Below, piece by piece: positions 26,567-35,363 of a DNA stretch of 64,000 nt. The stretch covers positions 1,550,001 through 1,614,000 of the forward strand of contig NZ_CP035108.1 of the NCBI RefSeq assembly GCF_004087915.1, in the 5' to 3' direction. Source of the stretch: Geovibrio thiophilus (GTDB lineage: Bacteria > Chrysiogenota > Deferribacteres > Deferribacterales > Geovibrionaceae). Position numbers and translations under genes: made by a program. How positions within the stretch are numbered: the first letter of the stretch is position 1; every line of letters starts with the position of its first letter. The notes under the pieces were generated by a model. It did not search any database. It was not told the origin of the DNA and worked only from the letters and a program-made list of their open reading frames with translations.

Positions 26567-27406
26567 ATGATAGATCTCCATTGTCACTCGGTTTTTTCAG
26601 ACGGAACCAAGACTCCCGCAGAGATTGTAAGGATGGCGGATTCCAAGAGGATAAGGCATATAGCGCTCACTGACCATGATACGGTTGCCGGTCTTCCTGA
26701 TTTTTTCGCCGCTAAAGGGAATGCGGAGCGTATCGCGGGCACGGAGATAAGCATTGATTTCTCGCCCGGCACTATGCACGTTGTGGGGCTGTTTATAGAC
26801 TACAAAAGCGCGGAGCTGACCGCAAAACTCGGAGAGCTGCTAATCGCCAGAAAAGAAAGGAATGACAGCATGCTTAAAGAAGTCAGCAGGCTTGTAGACA
26901 GGGAGATTACGGAGAATGAGGTCAGCACATCGAACCTTGGCGAACTCGGCAGACCGCATATAGCGAAGTTTCTTATAAGAGAAGGCGTTGTGGCGGATAT
27001 GGAAGAGGCGTTCGACAAATACTTAGCCAAAGGTAAGCCGATTTACAGAGAGAGGAAACGCTTCAGCTTTGAGGAAAGCGCGGAGATGATACACGCAGCA
27101 GGGGGTATAACAATACTCGCCCATCCGTTCAGCATGCGTTTGGAGAAGGATGCTTACCTGCCTTATATCAAAGGGATGACGGATAAGGGGCTTGACGCCG
27201 TTGAGACTTACTGCTCGTACCATTCCGAAGAGGATACCTTGTTTTTCAATGACTTGACAAAGAAACTCGGACTCCCTGTCTCCGCCGGAAGCGATTACCA
27301 CGGCGAAAACAAAACAAACGTCAAGCTGGGCAAATGGAACTGCCGTCTGCACAACCCCGAAAATGTTTTGTACGCTTTAAGGAAGAAGGCGGAGCAGTAC
27401 AGGTGA
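26567..27406 (+). CDS. PHP-domain phosphoesterase (RNase AM/YciV-like)
   Basis: 279 residues. The PHP metal motifs are DLHCHSVFSDGT at the N-terminus, LTDHDT near 36-41, an internal ILAHPF and GSDYHG near the C-terminus. Similar E. coli YciV/TrpH acts on 5' ends of RNA precursors and on 3',5'-bisnucleotides. AGGTGA lies 9 nt before ATG 26567. The last 22 codons are copied three more times downstream in array C. Confidence 0.85.
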   Translation: MIDLHCHSVFSDGTKTPAEIVRMADSKRIRHIALTDHDTVAGLPDFFAAKGNAERIAGTEISIDFSPGTMHVVGLFIDYKSAELTAKLGELLIARKERNDSMLKEVSRLVDREITENEVSTSNLGELGRPHIAKFLIREGVVADMEEAFDKYLAKGKPIYRERKRFSFEESAEMIHAAGGITILAHPFSMRLEKDAYLPYIKGMTDKGLDAVETYCSYHSEEDTLFFNDLTKKLGLPVSAGSDYHGENKTNVKLGKWNCRLHNPENVLYALRKKAEQYR

Positions 27407-28135
27407 CTGTTCAGGCAGTTTCATTTGAGTTACAACTCCATAGATGGAGTTGCGCCGTGCGGAGCGAAGGCGGGTTTATCCCGCCGCGAGCGTGTATCCA
27501 AATCCGGCAGGACGCGCGGATTTGGATTGTCATAACAGAGCCTGCCGTCTGCACAACCCCGAAAATGTTTTGTACGCTTTAAGGAAGAAGGCGGAGCAGT
27601 ACAGGTGACTGTTCAGGCAGTTTCATTTGAGTGACAACTCCATAGATGGAGTTGCGCCGTGCGGAGCGAAGGCGGGTTTATCCCGCCGCGAGCGTGTATC
27701 CAAATCCGGCAGGACGCGCGGATTTGGATTGTCATAACAGAGTCTGCCGTCTGCACAACCCCGAAAATGTTTTGTACGCTTTAAGGAAGAAGGCGGAGCA
27801 GTACAGGTGACTATTCAGGCAGTTTCATTTGAGTTACAACTCCATAGATGGAGTTGCGCCGTGCGGAGCGAAGGCGGGTTTATCCCGCCGCGAGCGTGTA
27901 TCCAAATCCGGCAGGACGCGCGGATTTGGATTGTTATAACAGAGCCTGCCGTCTGCACAACCCCGAAAATGTTTTGTACGCTTTAAGGAAGAAGGCGGAG
28001 CAGTACAGGTGACTATTCAGGCAGTTTCATTTGAGTTACAACTCCATAGATGGAGTTGCGCCGTGCGGAGCGAAGGCGGGTTTATCCCGCCGCGAGCGTG
28101 TATCCAAATCCGGCAGGACGCGCGGATTTGGATTG
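27341..28135 (+). repeat. Array C: four 202-bp units of 3'-end of PHP gene plus three-hairpin element
   Basis: Units start at 27341, 27543, 27745 and 27947 (period 202). Elements lie at 27433-27526, 27635-27728, 27837-27930 and 28039-28132. In copy 1, H1 is CAACTCCA/TGGAGTTG with hexaloop ATAGAT (27433-27452), linker 27452-27469, H2 GGCGGG/CCCGCC (27469-27485), linker 27486-27496, and H3 TCCAAATCCG/CGGATTTGGA around GCAGGACGCG (27497-27526). Copies differ by single bases only. The last copy abuts the stop of the minus-strand HAD gene at 28136. Confidence 0.95.
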
Positions 28136-28753
28136 TTAAGTCAGATGTTTAAATACTTCCATGTGATTATCTATCCTTATGCTCTCATGCAGGCTGCTTC
28201 CGAATGACAGGAACGGCATGTTAGCCCCCTTCGCAGCTTTATAATCCGCTTCCGAGTCACCGAGAAAGAGCATATTTCTCTTATGAACGGAGAAGTGCTC
28301 TGCTATTTTATTCAAGCCTTCGGGATGCGGCTTAGGGCGCACAACATCAAAGCTGCAAACCAGCCTGTCAAAGTAATCATACATTTTGAAATGCTTGAGA
28401 AGCGGATCTATGGAAACACCTCTGTTGGTGCATACCGCCATTTTATGCCCTTCGGATTTCAGCTTTTCCAGCGCCTCAAACACTCCGGCTGCGGGTATCA
28501 TCTTATCCAGAAACATGCGGAAGTTCAGCTTGGTGGCAAACTCCATTATCGCATTAAACTTCTTCTCATCCTTGCAGAAATGACCTATGATCTCGCTGTT
28601 GGTACTCATCATGGCAAGCTCAAACGTCTTGGGGTCGCTCCAATCGGGCATGCTCAGCTCAAACTTTTCAAACACATGATCATAATAGGCTTTTACAGCC
28701 AACGAGCTGTCAAAAAGAACTCCGTCGCAATCGTACACAATAACTTTTTTCAT
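28136..28753 (-). CDS. HAD-superfamily phosphatase, phosphoglycolate-phosphatase-like
   Basis: 205 residues. Motif I DCDGVLFDSS (nucleophile D8/acid D10), motif II around CTNRG, Lys in RPKP, and motif IV LGDSEADYKAAK define a HAD hydrolase with a helical cap inserted after motif I (about 15-80). Substrate unknown. The stop codon lies at the outer end of array C, so this gene and the PHP gene converge on the repeat. Confidence 0.82.
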   Translation of the reverse strand: MKKVIVYDCDGVLFDSSLAVKAYYDHVFEKFELSMPDWSDPKTFELAMMSTNSEIIGHFCKDEKKFNAIMEFATKLNFRMFLDKMIPAAGVFEALEKLKSEGHKMAVCTNRGVSIDPLLKHFKMYDYFDRLVCSFDVVRPKPHPEGLNKIAEHFSVHKRNMLFLGDSEADYKAAKGANMPFLSFGSSLHESIRIDNHMEVFKHLT

Positions 28754-28874
28754 AACCGGAAATTAATATATTCCGTCCTGAATAGCAAGGTGCATGATTT
28801 TCCTTTAAGAAAAAATTACCCCGCTGGATCAGGAAAAAAATGCCTTTTTGCCTGTATTTTCATTGGTTCCTGTG

Positions 28875-28890
28875 TGGCTCGGCATTTGCT
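28875..28890 (+). promoter_or_regulatory. Sigma-54 (RpoN) promoter of fliD
   Basis: TGGCTCGGCATTTGCT differs from the consensus TGGCACGNNNNTTGCW at one position, with the invariant GG (28876-28877) and GC (28888-28889) at correct spacing. It is about 95 nt upstream of fliD. Sigma-54 control of filament-cap genes is common. A leader hairpin (28913-28941, CCCC-GATTC/GAATC-GGGG arms) lies between promoter and gene. Confidence 0.7.
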
Positions 28891-28983
28891 AATGCAGTGT
28901 ATGGCGCGCTATGCCCCTGATTCAGCGCTAAAGAATCGGGGCAGAAGTGCCGATAATATGATCACATCGGAGGAGTTGCAGTT

Positions 28984-31644
28984 ATGGGCGCAATAAAGAT
29001 GAGCGGCATTGTTTCAGGCATGGACACTAATGCGATAGTGGAACAGCTTGTCGCGCAGAGTCAGATTCCGATTACTAACCTTGAAAACAAATACGAACTC
29101 AAACAGCTTGAGAAAGATATATATCAGGATGTCAGCGACAGACTGGGGACTCTCAACAGCAATCTGCTTACTCTCAGGCTTGAATCCACCTATAAAACCA
29201 AAAGCACGGAAAGCTCCAATACCGCTGTTTTGGCTGCTACCGCCACTACAGAAGCCGCAAAGGGCTCATACTCAGTGGTTGTCAAACAGACAGCGAAAAA
29301 CGCTTCATGGGTCAGTTCCTACACCAGACAGAGGCTTACCGCAAAAGGAGCAGGAGTTACAGGCTCCACAGGCACACCTGCGGATTATCTGGAGGGAAAG
29401 CACACTGTAACAGTCACAAACGAAGGCTCAAGCTACATGGCAGTCAACAGCTTCAAACCGAACGAGTGGGGGACTGTAAAAAAACAGAACGGTATGGCAA
29501 TAGACTCCGCTGTTGTTTCATCTGACGGAACCATACAAAGTGACATCAGCGGTACAGTCACCTTTCAGGTTTCTGACGGCACGGACACCAGCAGTATATG
29601 GTCTTCAGTGAATGTTGATTCAGGAGATAATATAAACGAAGTCGCGAGAGATCTGGAAACGCGTCTTAATAACAACATAAATTCGGATAAAGGAACGACC
29701 GGAGTTCAGTACGTTGCTGTACGGGCTGACTATAATCAGGAAGACGATGAATGGAGCATTGCGGTTTACTCTCCGACGACAGTAACAGGGCTGACGATAA
29801 CGCCCACAGGCGGGGATATTGACGAAACATTGGGGCTGGAGTATGGTTACGAGTCTACTTCGTCCGTAAGCACCGTTACTTCATATTTCATCGCTTCGGA
29901 TCTCACTACTCTCGGTCAGAAGATCAACAATACCGAAAGCGGGCTTATAAAAGGCATCACCCTCACAGGCACAGGACTGACCGAAGGCTCATTTTCCATA
30001 ACTCAGGATGCGTCGCTTCTTGTAGCTTCCGAGTCATATTCCACTGTCACAGGCGCAACCGGATTTTCAGCCACTCCTTCCACGGCTCTTACACAAAATC
30101 TTTCTGATGCGGGCGGTACAACTGCTTCCAACGGATATTTTACAATAAACGACACAAAAATATACATTGATGATTTTTCAGCCCTCACTGTGAACGATCT
30201 TCTCGCCAAGATAAACTCATCCGGAGCTGGAGTCACCGCCACATATGACGAAGCGGCGAATAACATAGTGCTTTCAAGCAATACCGCCGGTTCAGGCTCT
30301 ATAACCGTGGGTGATTCTTCCGATACAAGCAACATGCTCACAGTCCTCAAGCTTACAGCTAATCAGGGTGCGGTTAAAACCACGGGCTCAACAAGCGGCA
30401 GCATATCCACCACAAGCGCTCTCAGTTCAGCAGGTCTTTCATCCGCACCCACAAGCGGAACCTTTTCTATAAACGGAGTATCAATTTATGTTGATGCCAC
30501 AACTGATTCCCTTAATGATGTAATCAAGAAGGTGAATGTCTCCGGCGCCGGCGTTACAATGGTTTACGACAGTGTGAGAGATAAAATCACTGTCACAGGC
30601 AGCGGCACCGAGCAGATAACCTTCGGCTCTCCCAGCGATACCAGCAGCTTTCTTGCCGCCGTAAACCTCACGCAGAGCACCACCACCACTCAGGCTTTGG
30701 GAACGGCGGGACGAAACTCAATAGTTGAGGTGAACGAAGTTACTTATGTCCGTGACAGTAACGAAATAAGCGACATAATAGCAGGTGTGACCCTTGATCT
30801 CCGCTCAGCAAGTGAAACTCCTGTGACAATCAGCATCACGGCAGATACCACAAAGGCAACCGAGGCCTTGGCAAGTTTTATTCAGACATACAACGAGATG
30901 GTGACTGTCCTCAATGCACCCATGCTGGATGATGATCAGAAAAAATACCTCACCGCTCTCACCGATGAGGACAAAGAGAGTATGTCTGACGACGACATTG
31001 CGGAGTATCAGGCTTATTACAAGGAATACAATACCTACAACATGATCCGCAAGAGTTCGGAGCTGAGGAGTCTTAAGCAAAACCTCAGAACTACTCTTTT
31101 CACGGAAATCCCCGGACTTACCGGATCCATATCAAATCTTCTGGAACTGGGTATAGATGTTGCAGGTGACGGGGATATTACAATCGAAGCTCTCGGTCTG
31201 CTTGTTACAGACTCCACAGATTATGATGAGATTCTGGCCGCTCTTGAGTCAAACGAGACACTTCAGGAAGTACTCTCAGACAACGCCGATGATGTTTACG
31301 AGTTTTTTTCCGCTAATATAATCGTGGGAAATGACGATAGTGATACAGAGGACGAAGACGGAAACCCGATTAACGAAAGTAACGACATACAGGGTTGGAC
31401 AAGAATTTACTCTTCTTTGATAACTCGTTATACTAATTACGACGGTATGATCCAGAAAAAAATCGTCAGTGAAGGTACTCTGGATAAAGAAATGCTGAGA
31501 ATAGCTGAACAGATAGAAACCTACCAGCTAAGGGCTGAACAGCAGCTTGAAAGATACTGGGCGCAGTTTACCGCGATGGAGCAGGCTATATCCGATGCGC
31601 AGGCGATGGGGGAATCTCTCAGTTCGCTGACCAGTTCATCATAA
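28984..31644 (+). CDS. fliD: Flagellar hook-associated protein 2 / filament cap FliD
   Basis: 886 residues, much longer than the roughly 450-700 of many FliD proteins. The N-terminal FliD domain (about 7-105) begins SGIVSGMDTNAIVEQLV; the C-terminal FliD_C region (about 585-880) ends in coiled coil. Between them lie two related flagellin hook-IN-like modules (about 380-458 and 492-565) sharing FSINGVSIYVD/FTINDTKIYID, VNSSGAGV-type motifs and GDSSDTSN. FliD forms the distal cap that folds exported flagellin. ATG 28984 follows GGAGGAG. Followed by fliS. Confidence 0.92.
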   Translation: MGAIKMSGIVSGMDTNAIVEQLVAQSQIPITNLENKYELKQLEKDIYQDVSDRLGTLNSNLLTLRLESTYKTKSTESSNTAVLAATATTEAAKGSYSVVVKQTAKNASWVSSYTRQRLTAKGAGVTGSTGTPADYLEGKHTVTVTNEGSSYMAVNSFKPNEWGTVKKQNGMAIDSAVVSSDGTIQSDISGTVTFQVSDGTDTSSIWSSVNVDSGDNINEVARDLETRLNNNINSDKGTTGVQYVAVRADYNQEDDEWSIAVYSPTTVTGLTITPTGGDIDETLGLEYGYESTSSVSTVTSYFIASDLTTLGQKINNTESGLIKGITLTGTGLTEGSFSITQDASLLVASESYSTVTGATGFSATPSTALTQNLSDAGGTTASNGYFTINDTKIYIDDFSALTVNDLLAKINSSGAGVTATYDEAANNIVLSSNTAGSGSITVGDSSDTSNMLTVLKLTANQGAVKTTGSTSGSISTTSALSSAGLSSAPTSGTFSINGVSIYVDATTDSLNDVIKKVNVSGAGVTMVYDSVRDKITVTGSGTEQITFGSPSDTSSFLAAVNLTQSTTTTQALGTAGRNSIVEVNEVTYVRDSNEISDIIAGVTLDLRSASETPVTISITADTTKATEALASFIQTYNEMVTVLNAPMLDDDQKKYLTALTDEDKESMSDDDIAEYQAYYKEYNTYNMIRKSSELRSLKQNLRTTLFTEIPGLTGSISNLLELGIDVAGDGDITIEALGLLVTDSTDYDEILAALESNETLQEVLSDNADDVYEFFSANIIVGNDDSDTEDEDGNPINESNDIQGWTRIYSSLITRYTNYDGMIQKKIVSEGTLDKEMLRIAEQIETYQLRAEQQLERYWAQFTAMEQAISDAQAMGESLSSLTSSS

Positions 31645-31670
31645 AATATTTTAAAAAAGGAGTTGATCTG

Positions 31671-32090
31671 GTGACAAAACCGTATCAAAATTACATCAGA
31701 CAGGAAGTTGAGGGAGCCACAAAAGGAAAGCTGGTGCTTTTGCTGTATGACGGCGCCATAAAGTTTATGCGTATCGCTGTTCTGGCAATGGAAGAGGGGA
31801 AAATCCCCGAAGCCCATAACAACATAATGAAAGCCCAGAACATAGTTTACGAGCTTATGTCTTCCCTCAATATGGACGCCGGAGAAATTTCCCAGAACCT
31901 CCTCAGGCTTTATGACTTCATGATCTGGTCGCTGATTGAGGCTAACAAAAGCAAGGACAAGGCAAAGGTGGAATCTGCTATCTCCGTTATGTGCGAGCTC
32001 AGAGAAGCATGGAAAGGCGTTGTTGAGCAGGAAGAAAGAGGAAACTCATCAATAGAGGCGGCTTCTAAGTCAATAAATTTTGCAGGGTGA
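31671..32090 (+). CDS. fliS: Flagellin export chaperone FliS
   Basis: 139 residues, helical; N-terminal YQNYIRQEVEGATKGKLVLLLYDGAIKFM is the FliS signature. It binds the flagellin C-terminus in the cytoplasm to stop premature polymerisation. GTG 31671 is preceded by AAAGGAG. It lies 26 nt after fliD and 3 nt before the next gene, so one operon. Confidence 0.93.
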   Translation: MTKPYQNYIRQEVEGATKGKLVLLLYDGAIKFMRIAVLAMEEGKIPEAHNNIMKAQNIVYELMSSLNMDAGEISQNLLRLYDFMIWSLIEANKSKDKAKVESAISVMCELREAWKGVVEQEERGNSSIEAASKSINFAG

Positions 32091-32093
32091 TAT

Positions 32094-32420
32094 GTGATCA
32101 ACGCAGACAACAGCATTGTCAATTTGCGTGAAAGACTTCTGGAAGCGGATAAAAGAAAGTCTCAGTCTGTGCAGACTGAAAAGTCTTCATCAGTTTCCTC
32201 TACTCCCGTTTCTCAGGGGCAGCAGAGCAGTATTGCGGACATAATAGAGATCCGCAATGAGAACAAGCTTGCGGCTGTCGGTCCGGTACGCACGGAAGAG
32301 GACGCGCGCGATATAGTCACAATGCTTAAAAGCAAATTCACAACTGAAAGCAAAGAATCGATCAATGCCCACAGGAAGGCAAGCGCTGAAACTGTGATGG
32401 GCTTTTATCCTTTTGAATAA
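32094..32420 (+). CDS. Hypothetical protein of the flagellar operon
   Basis: 108 residues from GTG 32094. The first half is Ser/Gln-rich and probably disordered. The second half (TEEDARDIVTMLKSKFTTESKESINAHRKASAETVMGF) resembles a short helical C-terminal segment found in small proteins of flagellin/fliD loci in other bacteria, but I cannot name a family. It is not a typical FlaG or FlgM. Position directly after fliS suggests a filament-assembly role. Confidence 0.65.
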   Translation: MINADNSIVNLRERLLEADKRKSQSVQTEKSSSVSSTPVSQGQQSSIADIIEIRNENKLAAVGPVRTEEDARDIVTMLKSKFTTESKESINAHRKASAETVMGFYPFE

Positions 32421-32525
32421 GTCTCCGGCTTTCCCTGTTGACAGAGTTTTCTGCGCTCATTTTTATCACCTGTCGTATTTTGTTGACTATCAGCGGTTTC
32501 TCCAATTATTTAAGAGTGATTTATC

Positions 32526-32864
32526 ATGAAAAACAGTCTCGAAATCATAAGCGACCAGATAATGGAACTTGCGTGTCGGCTTATCTCCTCAGAACTCAAC
32601 GATAATTATATGAAGCTCATTGAACGTTATAACAGCTATTTCAGCCAGTTTATACAGATTGTGAGCGCAATGCCAGAGGCGGAGAGAAAAGATAACAGCT
32701 TCATCCGTAAGGTTGGGGAGAAGCATAAAGAGCTTGAAAAAAAGTTTGAGAAGGACAAAACAGGCATACGTGAAGCTATAATGAAACTTAATTCCGATTT
32801 GAGCATTAAACAGAAATACTACGGGAAAAATATCACCCGCATGGGAGTAAACAGGAAAGGCTGA
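32526..32864 (+). CDS. Possible FliT-like small helical protein
   Basis: 112 residues, helical and basic, with a long charged central helix (RKVGEKHKELEKKFEKDKTG). Its place after fliD-fliS and its size fit the FliT/FlgN-type chaperone class, but sequence similarity is not decisive. TTGACT (32482-32487) with TTATTT 17 nt downstream could give it a separate promoter. Confidence 0.55.
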   Translation: MKNSLEIISDQIMELACRLISSELNDNYMKLIERYNSYFSQFIQIVSAMPEAERKDNSFIRKVGEKHKELEKKFEKDKTGIREAIMKLNSDLSIKQKYYGKNITRMGVNRKG

Positions 32865-32933
32865 TTAACATAACCGGAATAACGGCTTTCTTCGATGCTC
32901 AGATCCGGAAAAAAGCAAAATACAACCAAAACA

Positions 32934-32953
32934 CAGGCGGCTTTCACCGCCTG
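32934..32953 (-). terminator. Intrinsic terminator of the HU/IHF gene
   Basis: CAGGCGG/CCGCCTG stem (32934-32940, 32947-32953), loop CTTTCA on the plus strand. On the minus strand it is followed by a T-rich run, 50 nt beyond the HU stop. It also separates the convergent flagellar operon. Confidence 0.6.
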
Positions 32954-33002
32954 CGTAAACATCCGGAACAAAAAGTTATAAAAAAGGTTAAAGAAAGCTT
33001 TC

Positions 33003-33287
33003 TCAGTTCATTTTAATGAGAAGTTCTTTAATCTCCTTGCCGGGTTTGAAGTAGGGAACCTTTTTAGAAGGCACATCAACTTTGTCGCCGGTTTTGGGAT
33101 TTCTTCCCATCTTTGAGTTTTTCTCTCTGATTTTGAAACTTCCGAAGCCTCTTATTTCCACCTTGTCGTCGTTGCGCAGAGCATCTTTAATTGATGAAAA
33201 CACGCCGTTGACGATAAATTCAACCTGCTTTTTGGTAAGGTTAGTGTTCTCGGCAGAGATAATTTCGATAAGCTCAGACTTTGTCAT
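33003..33287 (-). CDS. HU/IHF-family DNA-binding protein
   Basis: 94 residues from ATG 33287 (GGGGAGG upstream; an in-frame TTG lies 6 nt earlier). Typical HU/IHF fold: KSELIEIISAENTNLTKKQVEFIVN helices, then KVEIRGFGSFKIREKNSKMGRNPKTGDKVDVPSKKVPYFKPGKEIKELL containing the DNA-bending beta arm with its conserved Pro. Closer to IHF-beta/HU-like single-copy proteins than to one named subunit. A nucleoid protein that could assist the sigma-54 promoter of fliD. Confidence 0.9.
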   Translation of the reverse strand: MTKSELIEIISAENTNLTKKQVEFIVNGVFSSIKDALRNDDKVEIRGFGSFKIREKNSKMGRNPKTGDKVDVPSKKVPYFKPGKEIKELLIKMN

Positions 33288-33338
33288 TTGCAACCTCCCC
33301 TTATTAGGGTGTCTTGATGGAATTTTTTAATTTACAAT

Positions 33339-33367
33339 ATTATATCCAATGCCTTATAAAGTGTAAA
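33339..33367 (-). promoter_or_regulatory. Promoter of the HU/IHF gene
   Basis: On the minus strand TTTACA (33367-33362), 17-nt spacer, perfect TATAAT (33344-33339), about 50 nt upstream of the start. Confidence 0.7.
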
Positions 33368-33429
33368 GTCTAATTGGGCAAATATTTATGCAATTTTTTC
33401 AATTGATCGTTTAAGCATAGGCGGATTTT

Positions 33430-34905
33430 GTGTCTGTTTTCCTCAAAAGCGTAATGAAGTCGTCCTTCGGGATATTTACCAGCCGCATCTTCGGACTTAT
33501 CAGAGACATAGCCGTGGCGGCGTTTTTCGGCGCCAATGCCCTTACTGATGCCTTCTTTGTGGCGTATGCGATTCCCAACCTTTTCAGGGCTTTTTTTGCC
33601 GAAGGCGCTCTCACCTCGGCATTTATTCCTTTTCTCAGCGACAATATGGCTGCTGACAAAAAAAAGGCATTTTCATACCTGACCAGCATGATGATCGTCC
33701 TTTTTGTGATGGTAACGTCCATTGTGATCCTGATTTCAATGTTTCCGAAGCAGATCATATTTCTTTTCATGCCCGGCTACCTCGGTTCTGCGGATATTCT
33801 CGCCACAGCAGGCGACATGCTGCGGCTTGTGATGCCTTATCTCGTGTTTATAACCCTTTGCGGGCTTTTTACAGGCTACCTTTACCTGCACAATTCTTAT
33901 TATGTGCCTTATTCATCAACTGCTCTGCTTAACATATCAATGATAGCCGGAGCTTACGCCGGATACAAGCTCGGCGGAAACATAATGTGGCTCTGCTACG
34001 GTGTGATTCTCGGCGGTGTTTTGCAGCTTCTTTATATATTTACCTATTCCGTTATGAAGGGATTCCGCTTCCGGTGGGACGGCATGCACCCTGATGTCGG
34101 GAAGACCTTCCGCCTGCTTGTGCCTTCACTAGCGGGACTGGGGATAAACCAGCTCTATTTTACTTTGGGCAGAATCATAGCCTCCTTCCTTGCGGCGGGG
34201 AGTATATCTTACCTTTATTATGCGGACAGGATCTTTCAGCTTCCTCTCGGTGTATTTTCCATTGCGGTGGGTGCCGTCTCGCTGACAGAGATAAGCAAGG
34301 CGAACACAGCTGGCAATTTTTCATACCGCAATACATTAATTGACAAGGCGTTTATCGCTATATTCGTTATAATAATGCCCGCCACTCTGGGTCTTGTGCT
34401 TCTGGCGGATGAAATAACCGCGCTTATATACGCCCGTAACCAGTTCACTGGCGTGGATGTATACAACACCGCTCAGGCGCTTGTTATGTTCAGTGTAGGG
34501 ATGATCTTCTTCTCTTACACAGGGCTTCTGGCAAAGGTGTTTTTCTCCGAGAAGGATATGCGCACACCTGTGAAGGGCGCTTTCATCGGTCTTTGCGTGT
34601 ACGCAGTTTCAAATATTATACTCATCAAACCCTTCGGTCATGCGGGCATAGCCCTTGCATCCGGTGTTTCAGCCTCGGCTAATTCATTTTATCTGTACTC
34701 AAAGCTCAGGGATTACAGATTCAATTTCAGGGGCAACGCCGCTCTTCTCGTTAAGATCATATTCGCTTGTTTTATAATGGGAGCCTGCGCTGTGGGGATG
34801 TCCGTCTCAGGTGTGCATCTGCTGATTAACATTCCTGTTGCGGCTCTGCTTTACTTTGCGGTGCTTAAAATAACCGGAGTAAACGTGCGCAAGGTGCTGA
34901 GATGA
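33430..34905 (+). CDS. murJ: Lipid II flippase MurJ
   Basis: 491 residues, about 14 membrane segments. The signature region FGLIRDIAVAAFFGANALTDAFFVAYAIPNLFRAFFAEGALTSAFIP is at the N-terminus. MurJ flips lipid II across the inner membrane for peptidoglycan synthesis. GTG 33430 gives the normal N-terminus (MSVFLKSVMKSS), with only a weak ribosome site. Overlaps dtd by 4 nt. Confidence 0.94.
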   Translation: MSVFLKSVMKSSFGIFTSRIFGLIRDIAVAAFFGANALTDAFFVAYAIPNLFRAFFAEGALTSAFIPFLSDNMAADKKKAFSYLTSMMIVLFVMVTSIVILISMFPKQIIFLFMPGYLGSADILATAGDMLRLVMPYLVFITLCGLFTGYLYLHNSYYVPYSSTALLNISMIAGAYAGYKLGGNIMWLCYGVILGGVLQLLYIFTYSVMKGFRFRWDGMHPDVGKTFRLLVPSLAGLGINQLYFTLGRIIASFLAAGSISYLYYADRIFQLPLGVFSIAVGAVSLTEISKANTAGNFSYRNTLIDKAFIAIFVIIMPATLGLVLLADEITALIYARNQFTGVDVYNTAQALVMFSVGMIFFSYTGLLAKVFFSEKDMRTPVKGAFIGLCVYAVSNIILIKPFGHAGIALASGVSASANSFYLYSKLRDYRFNFRGNAALLVKIIFACFIMGACAVGMSVSGVHLLINIPVAALLYFAVLKITGVNVRKVLR

Positions 34906-35360
34906 AGCTCTGCATACAAAGGGTCAGTTCAGCCTTTGTCCGTGTGAAGGGTGAAACAGTATCTGAGATAGGGAAGGGACTTCTTATCCTTTTCGGTGCT
35001 GAAAAGGGCGATCAGGAGGAATTTATCAGCTTCCTTGCCAAAAAAGCCTGCAACTTAAGAGTTTTTGAAGATGAAAACGGAAAAATGAGCTTCTCTGTTA
35101 AGGACATAGACGGCAGTGTGATAACCGTCAGTCAGTTTACCCTCGCAGCTGACTGCCGCAAAGGGCTTAGACCTGATTTCGGAAATGCTCTTGAACCGGA
35201 ACTCGCTGAGAAATATTATGAAAAGTTTGCCGATCTATGCCGCACGGAGCTTGGCGCAGACAAAGTCGGGACGGGTATTTTTCGCGCGGAGATGGAAGTG
35301 GGGCTTGTAAATGACGGTCCTGTGACTATAATTTTAGAGAAAAGCATTCAAGGCAGGTGA
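34902..35360 (+). CDS. dtd: D-aminoacyl-tRNA deacylase
   Basis: 152 residues. Both DTD motifs are present in recognisable form: SQFTLAAD (canonical SQFTL) and LVNDGPVTIILE (canonical NxGP[VF]T). The enzyme hydrolyses D-amino acids from mischarged tRNA. It is coupled to murJ by a 4-nt overlap and lies 3 nt before the next gene. Confidence 0.94.
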   Translation: MKLCIQRVSSAFVRVKGETVSEIGKGLLILFGAEKGDQEEFISFLAKKACNLRVFEDENGKMSFSVKDIDGSVITVSQFTLAADCRKGLRPDFGNALEPELAEKYYEKFADLCRTELGADKVGTGIFRAEMEVGLVNDGPVTIILEKSIQGR

Positions 35361-35363
35361 TAG

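Noticed and set aside
1121-28135. Arrays A-C considered as CRISPR
   Set aside because: Units of 105-202 bp without unique spacers, copies of neighbouring gene ends, and no cas genes.
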